A stretch of DNA of 10,659 bases, taken from the NCBI GenBank assembly GCA_007116195.1, contig SKIX01000013.1, positions 1 through 10,659 on the forward strand. The letters are read 5' to 3'. Both the position numbers and the translations under genes were made by a program. Below the pieces are notes generated by a model. That model had not been told where the DNA came from, searched no databases, and saw only the letters and a list, made by a program, of their open reading frames with translations. This DNA is from Marinospirillum sp. Lineage in GTDB: Bacteria; Pseudomonadota; Gammaproteobacteria; Pseudomonadales; Halomonadaceae. Below are positions 1-6,182 of this stretch, one piece after another (the stretch's first letter is position 1; every line of letters starts with the position of its first letter).

Positions 1-728
1 ATTATGAGCGCATGGGTTTTCTACCAGAGGCAGTGATTAATTATTTAGGGCGTATGGGCTGGTCGATGCCCGATGAGCAGGAGAAGTTCTCACTGCAAGA
101 GATGATTGAGCACTTTGATATCCAGCGGGTTTCCTTGGGTGGTCCAGTTTTTGATGTTGAAAAGCTTAGCTGGCTAAATGGCCTCTATTTACGTGAGCTA
201 GCTGATGAAGTCTACTTGCAAAAACTAATGACCTGGGCGTTCAATAGTGACTATGTTCGCCAAATTATTCCCCAGATCAAGCCGCGGGCAGAAACCTTAT
301 CTGATGTTGCCCCTTTGGCTGCCTACTTTTTTAGCGGCATGCCTAAAATCAGTAAAGCTGATTTCGAACAGCTGAAATGGCCAGAAGAAATCGATTTAGC
401 CGAGCAGTTACAGTTTCTGGTCTGGCAAGTAGATGGTTTGAGGGACTGGAACAAAGAAAACCTTATGGCATCCATCAAGCTACTGAGCCTGGCTGCTGAG
501 ATGAAAATGAAGGACTACCTGCAGCCGGTTTTTCTAGCGATAGCTGGCAGTACCAGCTCAACCTCTGTTTTGGATGCGATGGTGATTCTGGGGCCGGACA
601 TTAGCCGTGCACGTTTACGCTTTGCTCTGGATTTGTTAACAGATGGCAAGGGCTTCGGCAAGAAGCAAGCAAAAAAACTAGAGAAAAAGTATCAGCAGGT
701 GTTAAACATCCAGGCTGCTGGAAATTAA
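1..728 (+). CDS. gltX: Glutamyl-tRNA synthetase, C-terminal part (5' end outside window)
   Basis: Class I aminoacyl-tRNA synthetase that charges tRNA-Glu with glutamate in the cytoplasm. The reading frame is open from base 3 and gives 241 residues to the TAA at 726-728, so the N-terminal catalytic half (HIGH and KMSKS motifs) lies upstream of the window. The visible part starts with the conserved GltX block YERMGFLPEAVINYLGRMGW, followed by FSLQEMIEHFD and VFDVEKLSWLNGLYLREL. These belong to the region after the KMSKS loop and the start of the helical anticodon-binding domain. The last 70 residues include the ILGPDISRARLRFAL segment typical of the anticodon-binding end, and the tail is lysine-rich (KKQAKKLEKKYQQ). 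The ATG at 12 is internal and not the start. The frame looks intact. The gene sits 65 nt upstream of a tRNA-Ala/tRNA-Glu pair, so the enzyme lies beside one of its substrates. Family identity is secure from motifs; whether the enzyme is discriminating cannot be judged here. Confidence 0.96.
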   Translation, partial: YERMGFLPEAVINYLGRMGWSMPDEQEKFSLQEMIEHFDIQRVSLGGPVFDVEKLSWLNGLYLRELADEVYLQKLMTWAFNSDYVRQIIPQIKPRAETLSDVAPLAAYFFSGMPKISKADFEQLKWPEEIDLAEQLQFLVWQVDGLRDWNKENLMASIKLLSLAAEMKMKDYLQPVFLAIAGSTSSTSVLDAMVILGPDISRARLRFALDLLTDGKGFGKKQAKKLEKKYQQVLNIQAAGN

Positions 729-741
729 TTAAAAAAAAGCC

Positions 742-770
742 TTGACGGTGCGTAGAGCCCTCAGTAATAT
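742..770 (+). promoter_or_regulatory. Sigma70-type promoter for the tRNA-Ala/tRNA-Glu operon
   Basis: The -35 element TTGACG (742-747) and the -10 element TAATAT (765-770) are separated by 17 nt, close to consensus at both hexamers with ideal spacing. Predicted transcription start is around 777, some 17 nt before tRNA-Ala. The discriminator after the -10 is GC-rich (ACGCACCG), as in stable-RNA promoters under stringent control. The promoter lies inside an inverted repeat (744-780). Inferred from hexamer matching only. Confidence 0.75.
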
Positions 771-780
771 ACGCACCGTC
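744..780. repeat. 11-bp perfect inverted repeat overlapping the tRNA promoter
   Basis: Arms GACGGTGCGTA (744-754) and TACGCACCGTC (770-780) are perfectly complementary around a 15-nt loop. On the plus strand no T-run follows, so it is a poor terminator for gltX. On the minus strand the hairpin is followed by AAGGCTTTTTTTT (complement of 731-743), which is terminator-like. It could stop antisense transcripts arriving from the right, for example read-through from the HD-GYP gene. The arms also cover part of the -35 element and the initiation region of the tRNA promoter. Confidence 0.6.
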
Positions 781-793
781 TTCAGGGCATTGT

Positions 794-869
<76 letters not shown>

Positions 870-887
870 ATCTTTAGAAGATACTGC

Positions 888-963
888 GTCCCATTCGTCT
901 AGTGGTCCAGGACACCGCCCTTTCACGGCGGTAACAGGGGTTCGAACCCCCTATGGGACGCCA
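888..963 (+). tRNA. tRNA-Glu (anticodon TTC)
   Basis: A complete 76-nt tRNA with encoded CCA (961-963). The acceptor GTCCCAT (888-894) pairs with ATGGGAC (953-959). The anticodon stem CCGCC/GGCGG (915-919/927-931) encloses CTTTCAC with anticodon TTC at 922-924. The T-arm AGGGGTTCGAACCCCCT is typical. It is the substrate of the glutamyl-tRNA synthetase encoded just upstream. No clear intrinsic terminator follows. Confidence 0.98.
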
Positions 964-1075
964 CTTTACCTTCCTTTGTTAACATCTTTTCCACTTCTTT
1001 AATTTAATCCTTGCCTGGCTTGTTTCTGGGCCGTTTCTGTATTTCAATTTTAATTTAAAAGTCCTTCTTGTTCCT

Positions 1076-1088
1076 TAAGTTGTTGATT
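1076..1088 (-). promoter_or_regulatory. IHF-type consensus site
   Basis: The minus strand reads AATCAACAACTTA, a full match to the IHF consensus WATCAANNNNTTR. It lies within the AT-rich stretch, 98 bases left of the DnaA-box hairpin. Such matches arise by chance in AT-rich DNA, so the call rests on its proximity to the DnaA boxes. Confidence 0.35.
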
Positions 1089-1181
1089 TTTAATATTCAT
1101 TTTATGCTGTTTAAAAATTAAACAAACTGCTGTTGGATCTAGCCTATCGGGCTTAGCGTGACTTTCTCAGTCCTTTTCCAC

Positions 1182-1212
1182 GAGGTTATCCACAGAAAAA
1201 GTGGATAACCTC
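1182..1212. repeat. 12-bp perfect hairpin made of two facing DnaA-box sequences
   Basis: Arms GAGGTTATCCAC (1182-1193) and GTGGATAACCTC (1201-1212) are perfectly complementary around a 7-nt A-rich loop. The left arm and first loop base hold TTATCCACA (1186-1194), an exact match to the high-affinity DnaA box. The right arm holds the same box on the other strand with one end mismatch (TTATCCACT, complement of 1200-1208). Weaker box-like sequences lie at 1174-1182 (TTTTCCACG) and 987-995 (TTTTCCACT). No T-run follows on either strand, so it is not an evident terminator. Function is inferred: a DnaA-binding or DnaA-titrating site, or a dispersed palindromic repeat. Confidence 0.6.
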
Positions 1213-1245
1213 AGGCTGTTAGCCTGACTCGTTGAGTTTCTTGCC

Positions 1246-1266
1246 TGGCCTGAACAGGTCAGGCCA
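1246..1266. repeat. 8-bp inverted repeat
   Basis: Arms TGGCCTGA (1246-1253) and TCAGGCCA (1259-1266) flank a 5-nt loop. It is followed by only TTT on the plus strand and lies about 100 bases past the stop of the minus-strand HD-GYP gene. It could be a weak terminator or RNA-end stabiliser for either converging transcript, but the sequence does not decide this. Confidence 0.35.
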
Positions 1267-1361
1267 TTTGGCGTCGTCACTAATCAAGGCAAAGCCTGTA
1301 GCACTAGAGGAGTTTCAAATCAGCCCAGTAGCAGTTGGTGTAGTGGTTAACCTGTTACTCA

Positions 1362-3278
1362 CTAGAGTTCGTGAAGTAAAAGATCATTGCTAAGTTTGTA
1401 CTTTGCAGGGTCTTCTGGGCCAACAACTTTTTTCCAGGCAGGGCTGGAACCAACTTGTATATCCTTGAGTGGCAGAGCGCGGCCTGTGTTCTTGTTGAAT
1501 ACTAAACGCACTTCCTGAGGTTCGGGTGAGGTGCTGTTGCTGAGTGTTTTGACGAAACCCAAATCACCATTAGGTAAAGAAATCAGGGAGCCTATTGGGA
1601 ATACACCCTGGTGCCTAATAAGTTGCTGAATAAACCCCTGATCTAGTTGTTGATCCATGCGCAGTAGTCGCTTAAATGCCAAGGCATGTGGAATGCCTGC
1701 ACGGTAACTGCGGCCATTGGTCATCGCATCAAAAACATCAATAACAGCGGCTAGTTTACCCAAGGGTGTGATGGAAATACCTTTAAGGTGTTCGGGGTGG
1801 CCAGAGCCATCCAGACGCTCACAGTTTTGGGTGACGATTTGTAAAGCTATCTCAGGAGTGCCTGGCTGGCGAGATAAGATTTCTCGTGTCACCAAAGAGT
1901 GCTTGTGCATGACTTTGGCTTCTTGTGGGCTAAGGCTGCCAGTTTTAGCAAAAATTCTTTCTGGTATTAAGCCCTTACCTAAATCATGACATAGACCAGC
2001 AAAAATAATACTGCGTAAGTAGTCTTTATCACGAGCTTTGGGGTTGGACTTGTCTGCCATAAGCTGATCAGCGAGGAGCACAGCAACACTGACAGAGTGC
2101 TCATAGAGGTACTGACCGGTTACTCTGACGCGTGTATAGAGTAAAAGTGTTTGTCGGCTTTTTAATAGGGTGGCAAGAAGCTGCTCGGCTGCCTGCCAAG
2201 CCGAAGTGATTTCCAGTGGCCGCTTTTCTCTTAGCTGACCGACAAGCGTTTTAACAGTTTTAACTGCTAGCTGGTGTGCAGCTTTGGGGGTCAAATTGCT
2301 GCTGGCAGTGATCTCTTCATTGTTCTTGCTAGAGCTTTTGTCTTCGCTTGTATCTTTGTGGGGACTTGCTTCTTTGTTGCTTTTCCTGTTTTTAGTGTTT
2401 TTGCTATCAATGGTAGGTGGTTCAAACAGCTCAGATGGTGATGCATTAGTTGTATTACCTGAGGCATTGCGTGCATTGTCCCGTTGCAGCTCGGTTACCA
2501 CAAAGGATATTTTCTGCTCTTTTTGTGGCTCCAGCTCGTCAAACTGGCAGCCCAAGCTGCTGATGTTCTTGTCTTCATCATAACCGATATGACGGACAAA
2601 CATGCTCAGGTCGATCAGGTCTCCATTGGGAAAGATGATATGACAAACGGGAAAAAGGATATTCTTTTCCAGGGTATTGCTCAGGTCTCCTTCGATATCG
2701 ACCTGACACCCCTGGGCAGAAAGATCCCTGAGCAGGCCTTCGTGAACCCAGACAGGTTCCTGCTGAGCAGGGTTTTCTTGCTCGTGAAGTGCATCCGTTT
2801 CCGGGTAGGTGCCGATGCGTACCTTGATCAGCAGGGATCGACGTACCGGCGCACGATAGAACTTTCGCCTTTGTAAAAAGTGCAGGCTCTCGGGAAAGGG
2901 TACGCGGTAAATGGGAGCACCATCCCGAATGGCACGTCCACTTGCTTGCAGCCGGGAAGCACTAATGCGACAGCCATCATGGTAGCTTTCGAAGTTAAAA
3001 GGTACGGCCTTGGCCATGAGGTCATCCCCCCAGCGAGGGGTGATTTCATCCAGCAGGAAATAGCCTTCCTTGTAGTTTACCGCTATAACCATGCTGGTAT
3101 AGCGGTCAGCCACAGCATCAAAGCTTATTTTTAATGGGGTGTGCTTATTCTCCAACCGCTTTAGGAGGCGGTACTTGCCTTCCTGCGTTGAGATGAGCTG
3201 CCCTTGTGGCTTTTTACTGGTTTCGCTATCTTCGGTCGCTTTATTGCTTTCCGTTTCTGACATGCTCACGCGTAGCAT
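1362..3278 (-). CDS. YcgR/PilZ-domain protein with a degenerate HD-GYP domain
   Basis: Predicted cytoplasmic cyclic-di-GMP signalling protein of 638 residues with no signal peptide or membrane segment. Residues about 30-125 resemble the YcgR-type N-terminal domain. Residues about 135-265 form a PilZ domain with both ligand motifs: R138-KFY-R142 (RxxxR) and D185-L-S187-AQ-G190 (DxSxxG). Residues about 270-330 are a polar Ser/Asn/Lys-rich linker. Residues about 385-555 form an HD-GYP domain. H394, H431-D432 (CHDLGKGLIPERI), H460 and D514/D517 (VIDVFDAMTNGRSYR) are kept. However, the signature HHExxDGxGYP reads N485-C486-E-RLDGSG-H494-P, losing both histidines and the tyrosine. The family hydrolyses c-di-GMP using these metal ligands, so activity is doubtful; a binding or signalling role is inferred. 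The start is unsettled. ATG 3278 has no spaced ribosome site. GTG at 3269 lies 8 nt after AGGA. ATG at 3263 would begin MSETES. Confidence 0.9.
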   Translation of the reverse strand: MLRVSMSETESNKATEDSETSKKPQGQLISTQEGKYRLLKRLENKHTPLKISFDAVADRYTSMVIAVNYKEGYFLLDEITPRWGDDLMAKAVPFNFESYHDGCRISASRLQASGRAIRDGAPIYRVPFPESLHFLQRRKFYRAPVRRSLLIKVRIGTYPETDALHEQENPAQQEPVWVHEGLLRDLSAQGCQVDIEGDLSNTLEKNILFPVCHIIFPNGDLIDLSMFVRHIGYDEDKNISSLGCQFDELEPQKEQKISFVVTELQRDNARNASGNTTNASPSELFEPPTIDSKNTKNRKSNKEASPHKDTSEDKSSSKNNEEITASSNLTPKAAHQLAVKTVKTLVGQLREKRPLEITSAWQAAEQLLATLLKSRQTLLLYTRVRVTGQYLYEHSVSVAVLLADQLMADKSNPKARDKDYLRSIIFAGLCHDLGKGLIPERIFAKTGSLSPQEAKVMHKHSLVTREILSRQPGTPEIALQIVTQNCERLDGSGHPEHLKGISITPLGKLAAVIDVFDAMTNGRSYRAGIPHALAFKRLLRMDQQLDQGFIQQLIRHQGVFPIGSLISLPNGDLGFVKTLSNSTSPEPQEVRLVFNKNTGRALPLKDIQVGSSPAWKKVVGPEDPAKYKLSNDLLLHEL

Positions 3279-3374
3279 CCTGATCAGGGTGTATTAAACA
3301 AGCATCTTTTGATAGCTGCTTTTTGTTTGGGTAGCAAGTGTTAATCCGGTATTTTAACTAAAACTTACAGACTT

Positions 3375-3403
3375 AAAAACCTGCAGAGTTAAAAAGCTGC
3401 AGG
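3375..3403 (-). terminator. Rho-independent terminator of the hydroxyacid dehydrogenase gene
   Basis: On the minus strand, directly after the stop codon, CCTGCAG (3403-3397) and CTGCAGG (3386-3380) form a perfect 7-bp stem around a 10-nt loop. TTTTT (3379-3375) follows. Stem plus T-run directly behind a stop codon is the standard intrinsic terminator layout. It separates this gene from the downstream HD-GYP gene, which therefore should have its own promoter in 3279-3370. Confidence 0.8.
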
Positions 3404-3404
3404 C

Positions 3405-4298
3405 TTACTTGCTAGCGTAGAGTGACTCCAGGCGTTTGAGCAGGCTAGAGGTGTCCCAGCGACCACCGCCAAGATTTTGAACATCCTTGTAAAACTGATC
3501 AACTAAAGCAGTCACAGGCAAGGAGGCGCCTAGCTGATCAGCCTGCTGCAAGCAGATGCCTAAATCTTTGCGCATCCAGTCTACAGCAAAGCCATGATTA
3601 TACTCGCCAGCGATCATGGTTAGGTGGCGATTACTCATTTGCCAGGAGCCAGCTGCACCTCGGCTGATGACGTCAATAACCTTTTGTTGATCCAGCCCGG
3701 CTTGGTCTGCAAAGTGCAGGCCTTCAGCGAGTGCTTGCAGCAAGCCACCAATACAAATCTGATTGACCATCTTGGTCATTTGCCCACTGCCTGAAGGCCC
3801 CATTAAGGTAACCGCTTGTGCAAAGGATTTAATCAAGGGTTCGGCGCATTGATAAGCTAAGGCTTCGCCTCCAACCATTACCGTTAGCTGACCCTTTTCT
3901 GCGCCCTGTTGTCCACCAGAAACAGGCGCATCAAGGAAATCGACCCCTTTTTCTGAGCAAACAGCTGCCATCTCCTGGGCAAGGGCCGCAGAGGCTGTGG
4001 TGTGATCAATAATAAGGGAGCCTGGCTTGAGTTGTTGAAGGACACCTTGGGCACCTTGGATAACTTCGCGTACATCCTCATCATTACCAACACACAGGAA
4101 CACGACCTGAGCTTCACTGGCTGCCTCGGCAGGTGTTAGTGCTTTGGCGTGAGAGGGGTGCTGCTCTAACCAGCGGTCGGCTTTCTGGGTGCTGCGATTG
4201 TAAACAGTAAGCTGATGGCCTTGGGCGGCTAGATGGCTGGCCATGGGTGCACCCATAACACCTAAGCCAATAAAAGCGAGATTAAGTGGTGTCGTCAT
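3405..4298 (-). CDS. NAD(P)-dependent beta-hydroxyacid dehydrogenase (3-hydroxyisobutyrate dehydrogenase / tartronate semialdehyde reductase family)
   Basis: A cytoplasmic oxidoreductase of 297 residues, the usual family length. The N-terminal Rossmann fold shows IGLGVMGAPMA (residues 10-20, GxGxxG). The second strand ends in VYNRS, where an Arg after Asn is often seen in members preferring NADPH. The substrate-binding signature DAPVSGGQQGAEKGQLTVMV follows. The catalytic lysine sits in GQMTKMVNQ, and DWMRKDLGI in the C-terminal helical domain is the second conserved lysine motif. The start at ATG 4298 is preferred over the longer frame (ATG 4355). GGAG lies 9 nt upstream, and the protein then begins MTTPLNLAFIGLG, directly entering the Rossmann fold. 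The exact substrate (3-hydroxyisobutyrate, tartronate semialdehyde, succinic semialdehyde or other) cannot be set from motifs. Nothing nearby suggests valine or glycerate catabolism. It appears monocistronic, with its own leader and terminator, between gltA and the HD-GYP gene. Confidence 0.9.
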   Translation of the reverse strand: MTTPLNLAFIGLGVMGAPMASHLAAQGHQLTVYNRSTQKADRWLEQHPSHAKALTPAEAASEAQVVFLCVGNDEDVREVIQGAQGVLQQLKPGSLIIDHTTASAALAQEMAAVCSEKGVDFLDAPVSGGQQGAEKGQLTVMVGGEALAYQCAEPLIKSFAQAVTLMGPSGSGQMTKMVNQICIGGLLQALAEGLHFADQAGLDQQKVIDVISRGAAGSWQMSNRHLTMIAGEYNHGFAVDWMRKDLGICLQQADQLGASLPVTALVDQFYKDVQNLGGGRWDTSSLLKRLESLYASK

Positions 4299-4562
4299 TG
4301 TTTGAAGCTCCAAATTAATTGAGTAAACCCCAGCTAAGGAAGGGGTTAACGTCATGAGTGCAGGTCAGATCAAGCGAAGTTGACTGTAAGCGCTGAGTTG
4401 GCAGGGTGTAAATGATCACTTTGAGGTCAAACTCAACACAGCAACAGTCAGCTTAGGCATTGATCAGGCTTCCTAACGCGTTTACTTGAAACCTTAACCA
4501 GGCTGGCTTGGAAGGCATTATGACGATAATAGCTTGAGAGAACAAATAAGCTGACGGCAATG
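4299..4562 (-). other. Upstream region of the hydroxyacid dehydrogenase gene
   Basis: Together with the gltA terminator this fills the 309-base gap between the two minus-strand genes. It holds the ribosome binding site GGAG (complement of 4308-4311) and a small hairpin AACCCC/GGGGTT (4326-4331/4342-4347) in the leader. I could not find a sigma70 promoter with two good hexamers. I see no coding frame in it. Confidence 0.4.
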
Positions 4563-4586
4563 AAAAAAGGCTGCCGAGGCAGCCTT
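4563..4586 (-). terminator. Rho-independent terminator of gltA
   Basis: On the minus strand AAGGCTGCC (4586-4578) and GGCAGCCTT (4575-4567) form a GC-rich 9-bp inverted repeat with a 2-nt centre, in practice a shorter stem with a tetraloop. It runs into TTTTTT (4568-4563). It starts 21 nt after the gltA stop codon. Textbook layout, so gltA is probably a single-gene transcript. Confidence 0.9.
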
Positions 4587-4607
4587 GATTTCTTTCAGTT
4601 TACAGCT

Positions 4608-5894
4608 TTACTTGGCAGGGTAGTCACGCTGAGGTGCACCTGTGTAGAGCTGGCGAGGGCGACCAATTTTATAGTCATTGCTGATCATTTCATTCCAATG
4701 TGAAATCCAGCCAATAGTGCGGCTTAGAGCAAAAATCGCTGTAAACATATTGGTAGGAATGCCAATAGCTTTCAGGATGATACCCGAGTAGAAGTCGACA
4801 TTGGGGTAGAGTTTGCGCTGCTTGAAATAATCGTCTTCCAGAGCGATCTGTTCTAGGCGCTTGGCGATTTTTAGCTTGGGATCGTCAGCCATGCCCAATT
4901 CTTCAAGAACCTCGTCACAAGTTTTCTTCATCACTTTGGCGCGAGGATCAAAGTTGCGATAAACACGATGACCAAAACCCATTAGCTTGAAAGGATCATT
5001 TTTGTCTTTAGCCTTATCAACGAAGCGCTGAATGTTTTCTTCAGACTCATCGCCAATTTCATCCAGCATGTTGAGTACGGCCTCGTTGGCGCCACCGTGT
5101 GCTGGCCCCCAAAGAGCAGCAATACCGGAAGCGATGCAAGCAAAGGGGTTGGCACCCGTGGAGCCAGCCAGACGAACTGTGGAAGTAGAGGCGTTTTGCT
5201 CATGATCAGCATGCAGCATGAAAATACGATCCATAGCGCGAGCGAAGACAGGGTTGACCTTATACTCTTCGCAGGGGGTCGCAAACATCATGTGCAAGAA
5301 GTTTTCTGAATAAGAAAGATCATTGCGAGGATAAACAAAAGGCTGACCAGTGGAGTATTTGTAGCACATGGCAGCAATCGTTGGCATTTTGGCAATCAGG
5401 CGGTGCGCAGAAACTTCACGGTGATAAGCATCGCTGATATCCATAGCTTCGTGGTAAAAAGCAGATAGCGCACCAACAACACCGCACATAACAGCCATAG
5501 GGTGGGCATCGCGGCGGAAGCCTTTAAAAAACTGGGTTAACTGCTCATGCACCATGGTGTGGCGGCGAATGGTGTTTTCAAACTTGTCGCGCTGGGCTGG
5601 AGTTGGAAGTTCACCATTTAAAAGAAGGTAGCAAAGCTCTATGTAGTCAGAGTTTTCTGCTAACTGGTCAATTGGGTAGCCACGGTGCAATAAAATACCT
5701 TCGGCGCCATCAATAAAAGTGATTTTAGATTCGCAGGAAGCGGTTGCCATGAATCCAGGGTCATAGGTGAATACACCCTGCGAGCCGAGGGTACGGACAT
5801 CAATAACATCTGGACCCTGAGAACCAGAAAGAACTGGAAATTCGATGCTCTGCTCTAAACCATCAATAGTTAGAACTGCTTTTTTGTCAGCCAT
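4608..5894 (-). CDS. gltA: Citrate synthase, type II
   Basis: Condenses acetyl-CoA and oxaloacetate to citrate, the entry step of the TCA cycle, in the cytoplasm. The protein has 428 residues, the usual length for the Gram-negative type II enzyme, which is typically hexameric and NADH-inhibited. It begins [12 protein letters not shown] with the N-terminal domain that distinguishes type II enzymes. The catalytic triad is visible: H266 ([10 protein letters not shown]), H309 (GFGHRVYRN) and D367 (NVDFYSGI). The oxaloacetate-binding [11 protein letters not shown] motif is at 227-237. The C-terminus RPRQLYTG is typical. The start ATG 5894 is supported by a strong AAGGAGG (complement of 5899-5905) 4 nt upstream. 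It is transcribed divergently from sdhCDAB, with its own promoter (5952-5979) and terminator (4563-4586). No anomalies seen. Confidence 0.99.
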   Translation of the reverse strand: MADKKAVLTIDGLEQSIEFPVLSGSQGPDVIDVRTLGSQGVFTYDPGFMATASCESKITFIDGAEGILLHRGYPIDQLAENSDYIELCYLLLNGELPTPAQRDKFENTIRRHTMVHEQLTQFFKGFRRDAHPMAVMCGVVGALSAFYHEAMDISDAYHREVSAHRLIAKMPTIAAMCYKYSTGQPFVYPRNDLSYSENFLHMMFATPCEEYKVNPVFARAMDRIFMLHADHEQNASTSTVRLAGSTGANPFACIASGIAALWGPAHGGANEAVLNMLDEIGDESEENIQRFVDKAKDKNDPFKLMGFGHRVYRNFDPRAKVMKKTCDEVLEELGMADDPKLKIAKRLEQIALEDDYFKQRKLYPNVDFYSGIILKAIGIPTNMFTAIFALSRTIGWISHWNEMISNDYKIGRPRQLYTGAPQRDYPAK

Positions 5895-5951
5895 AAGGCC
5901 TCCTTATTTATTTTGTGTCTCACTTGCCCAACTAAATACCAAAGTGGCACC

Positions 5952-5979
5952 ACTATAGAAGGGTTGGAAAACTTGTCAA
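5952..5979 (-). promoter_or_regulatory. Sigma70-type promoter of gltA
   Basis: On the minus strand a perfect -35 TTGACA (5979-5974) is followed after 16 nt by TATAGT (5957-5952), five of six matches. The predicted start near 5945 gives a leader of about 50 nt ending in the strong ribosome site. It is the best promoter-like sequence upstream of gltA. Confidence 0.8.
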
Positions 5980-6094
5980 TTACGCTAAATGGCTAGGGTA
6001 ATGCTGGAAATGCTTGCTAGAATGCGCCCCACCTGCGTTAGCGGCAGGTCATTAGATTCGCTTATTTTGATGCAGTGCACAACCTTTGGCTAGA

Positions 6095-6123
6095 TTGCGT
6101 AAGCAAATAGGGGTTCCTATAAT
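6095..6123 (+). promoter_or_regulatory. Sigma70-type promoter of sdhCDAB
   Basis: TTGCGT (6095-6100) and a perfect TATAAT (6118-6123) are separated by 17 nt. The predicted start is near 6130 with a GC-rich discriminator, giving a sdhC leader of about 127 nt. The weak -35 suggests activator dependence, which is inference. The -35 overlaps the second copy of an 11-nt direct repeat (6016-6026, 6089-6099). A weak CRP-like pair, TTTGA-N6-GCACA, lies at 6066-6081. Confidence 0.7.
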
Positions 6124-6161
6124 CGGCGACCTGCACCAAGGGGGTGAAGTGCTGCTCTAGA

Positions 6162-6182
6162 AATATTTGAAGTTCAAATATT
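6162..6182. promoter_or_regulatory. 21-bp perfect palindrome in the sdhC leader, candidate operator
   Basis: Arms AATATTTGAA (6162-6171) and TTCAAATATT (6173-6182) are perfect around a single centre base (G6172). With one mismatch the symmetry continues into AG...CT on the outside. It lies about 32-53 nt after the predicted sdh transcription start and 75 nt before the sdhC start codon. As RNA it would be a weak AU hairpin with a tiny loop, so a DNA operator for a dimeric repressor is the likelier reading. I do not recognise the regulator. Confidence 0.5.

Larger units (their letters stand above)
964..1361. other. 398-base gene-free region, AT-rich, with hairpins and DnaA-box-like sites
   Basis: I see no credible coding frame or RNA gene here. 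Bases about 996-1136 are strongly AT-rich with runs such as AATTTTAATTTAAAA and TTTTTAATATT. To the right are several hairpins: AGCC/GGCT (1141-1153), a 12-bp DnaA-box hairpin (1182-1212), CAGGCT/AGCCTG (1212-1226) and TGGCCTGA/TCAGGCCA (1246-1266). The region lies between the end of the tRNA transcript (plus) and the end of the HD-GYP gene (minus), so it is a convergent 3' region and needs no promoters for the known genes. None of the hairpins has a convincing T-run, so the terminators for the two converging units remain unidentified. Confidence 0.7.

Noticed and set aside
1331..1350. tRNA-like stretch (GGTGTAGTGGTTAAC) near the end of the HD-GYP gene
   Set aside because: It resembles a tRNA D-arm, but no matching anticodon arm, T-arm (GTTCGA) or acceptor pairing follows within 80 nt. 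It is probably coincidental, and too short to claim as a tRNA remnant.
964..1361. Chromosomal replication origin
   Set aside because: Although DnaA boxes and AT-rich DNA are present, only one exact box and one near-exact box occur. None of the usual origin neighbours (dnaA, dnaN, mnmG, rpmH, parAB) is in the window.
1717..3134. Plus-strand open frames of 84-130 codons across the HD-GYP gene
   Set aside because: They are antisense shadows of a well-supported minus-strand gene with clear PilZ and HD-GYP motifs. They show no recognisable domains and lack convincing ribosome sites.
3279..3370. Promoter for the HD-GYP gene (TTGCTA-17-TATCAA on the minus strand)
   Set aside because: Both hexamers match only four of six positions. 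A promoter is expected here because a terminator lies just upstream, but this one is not distinguishable from chance.
6066..6081. CRP/Vfr-like site TTTGA-N6-GCACA upstream of the sdh promoter
   Set aside because: Each half-site has a mismatch, and its centre lies about 56 nt before the predicted start, not at a standard activator position. Not strong enough to list as a feature.
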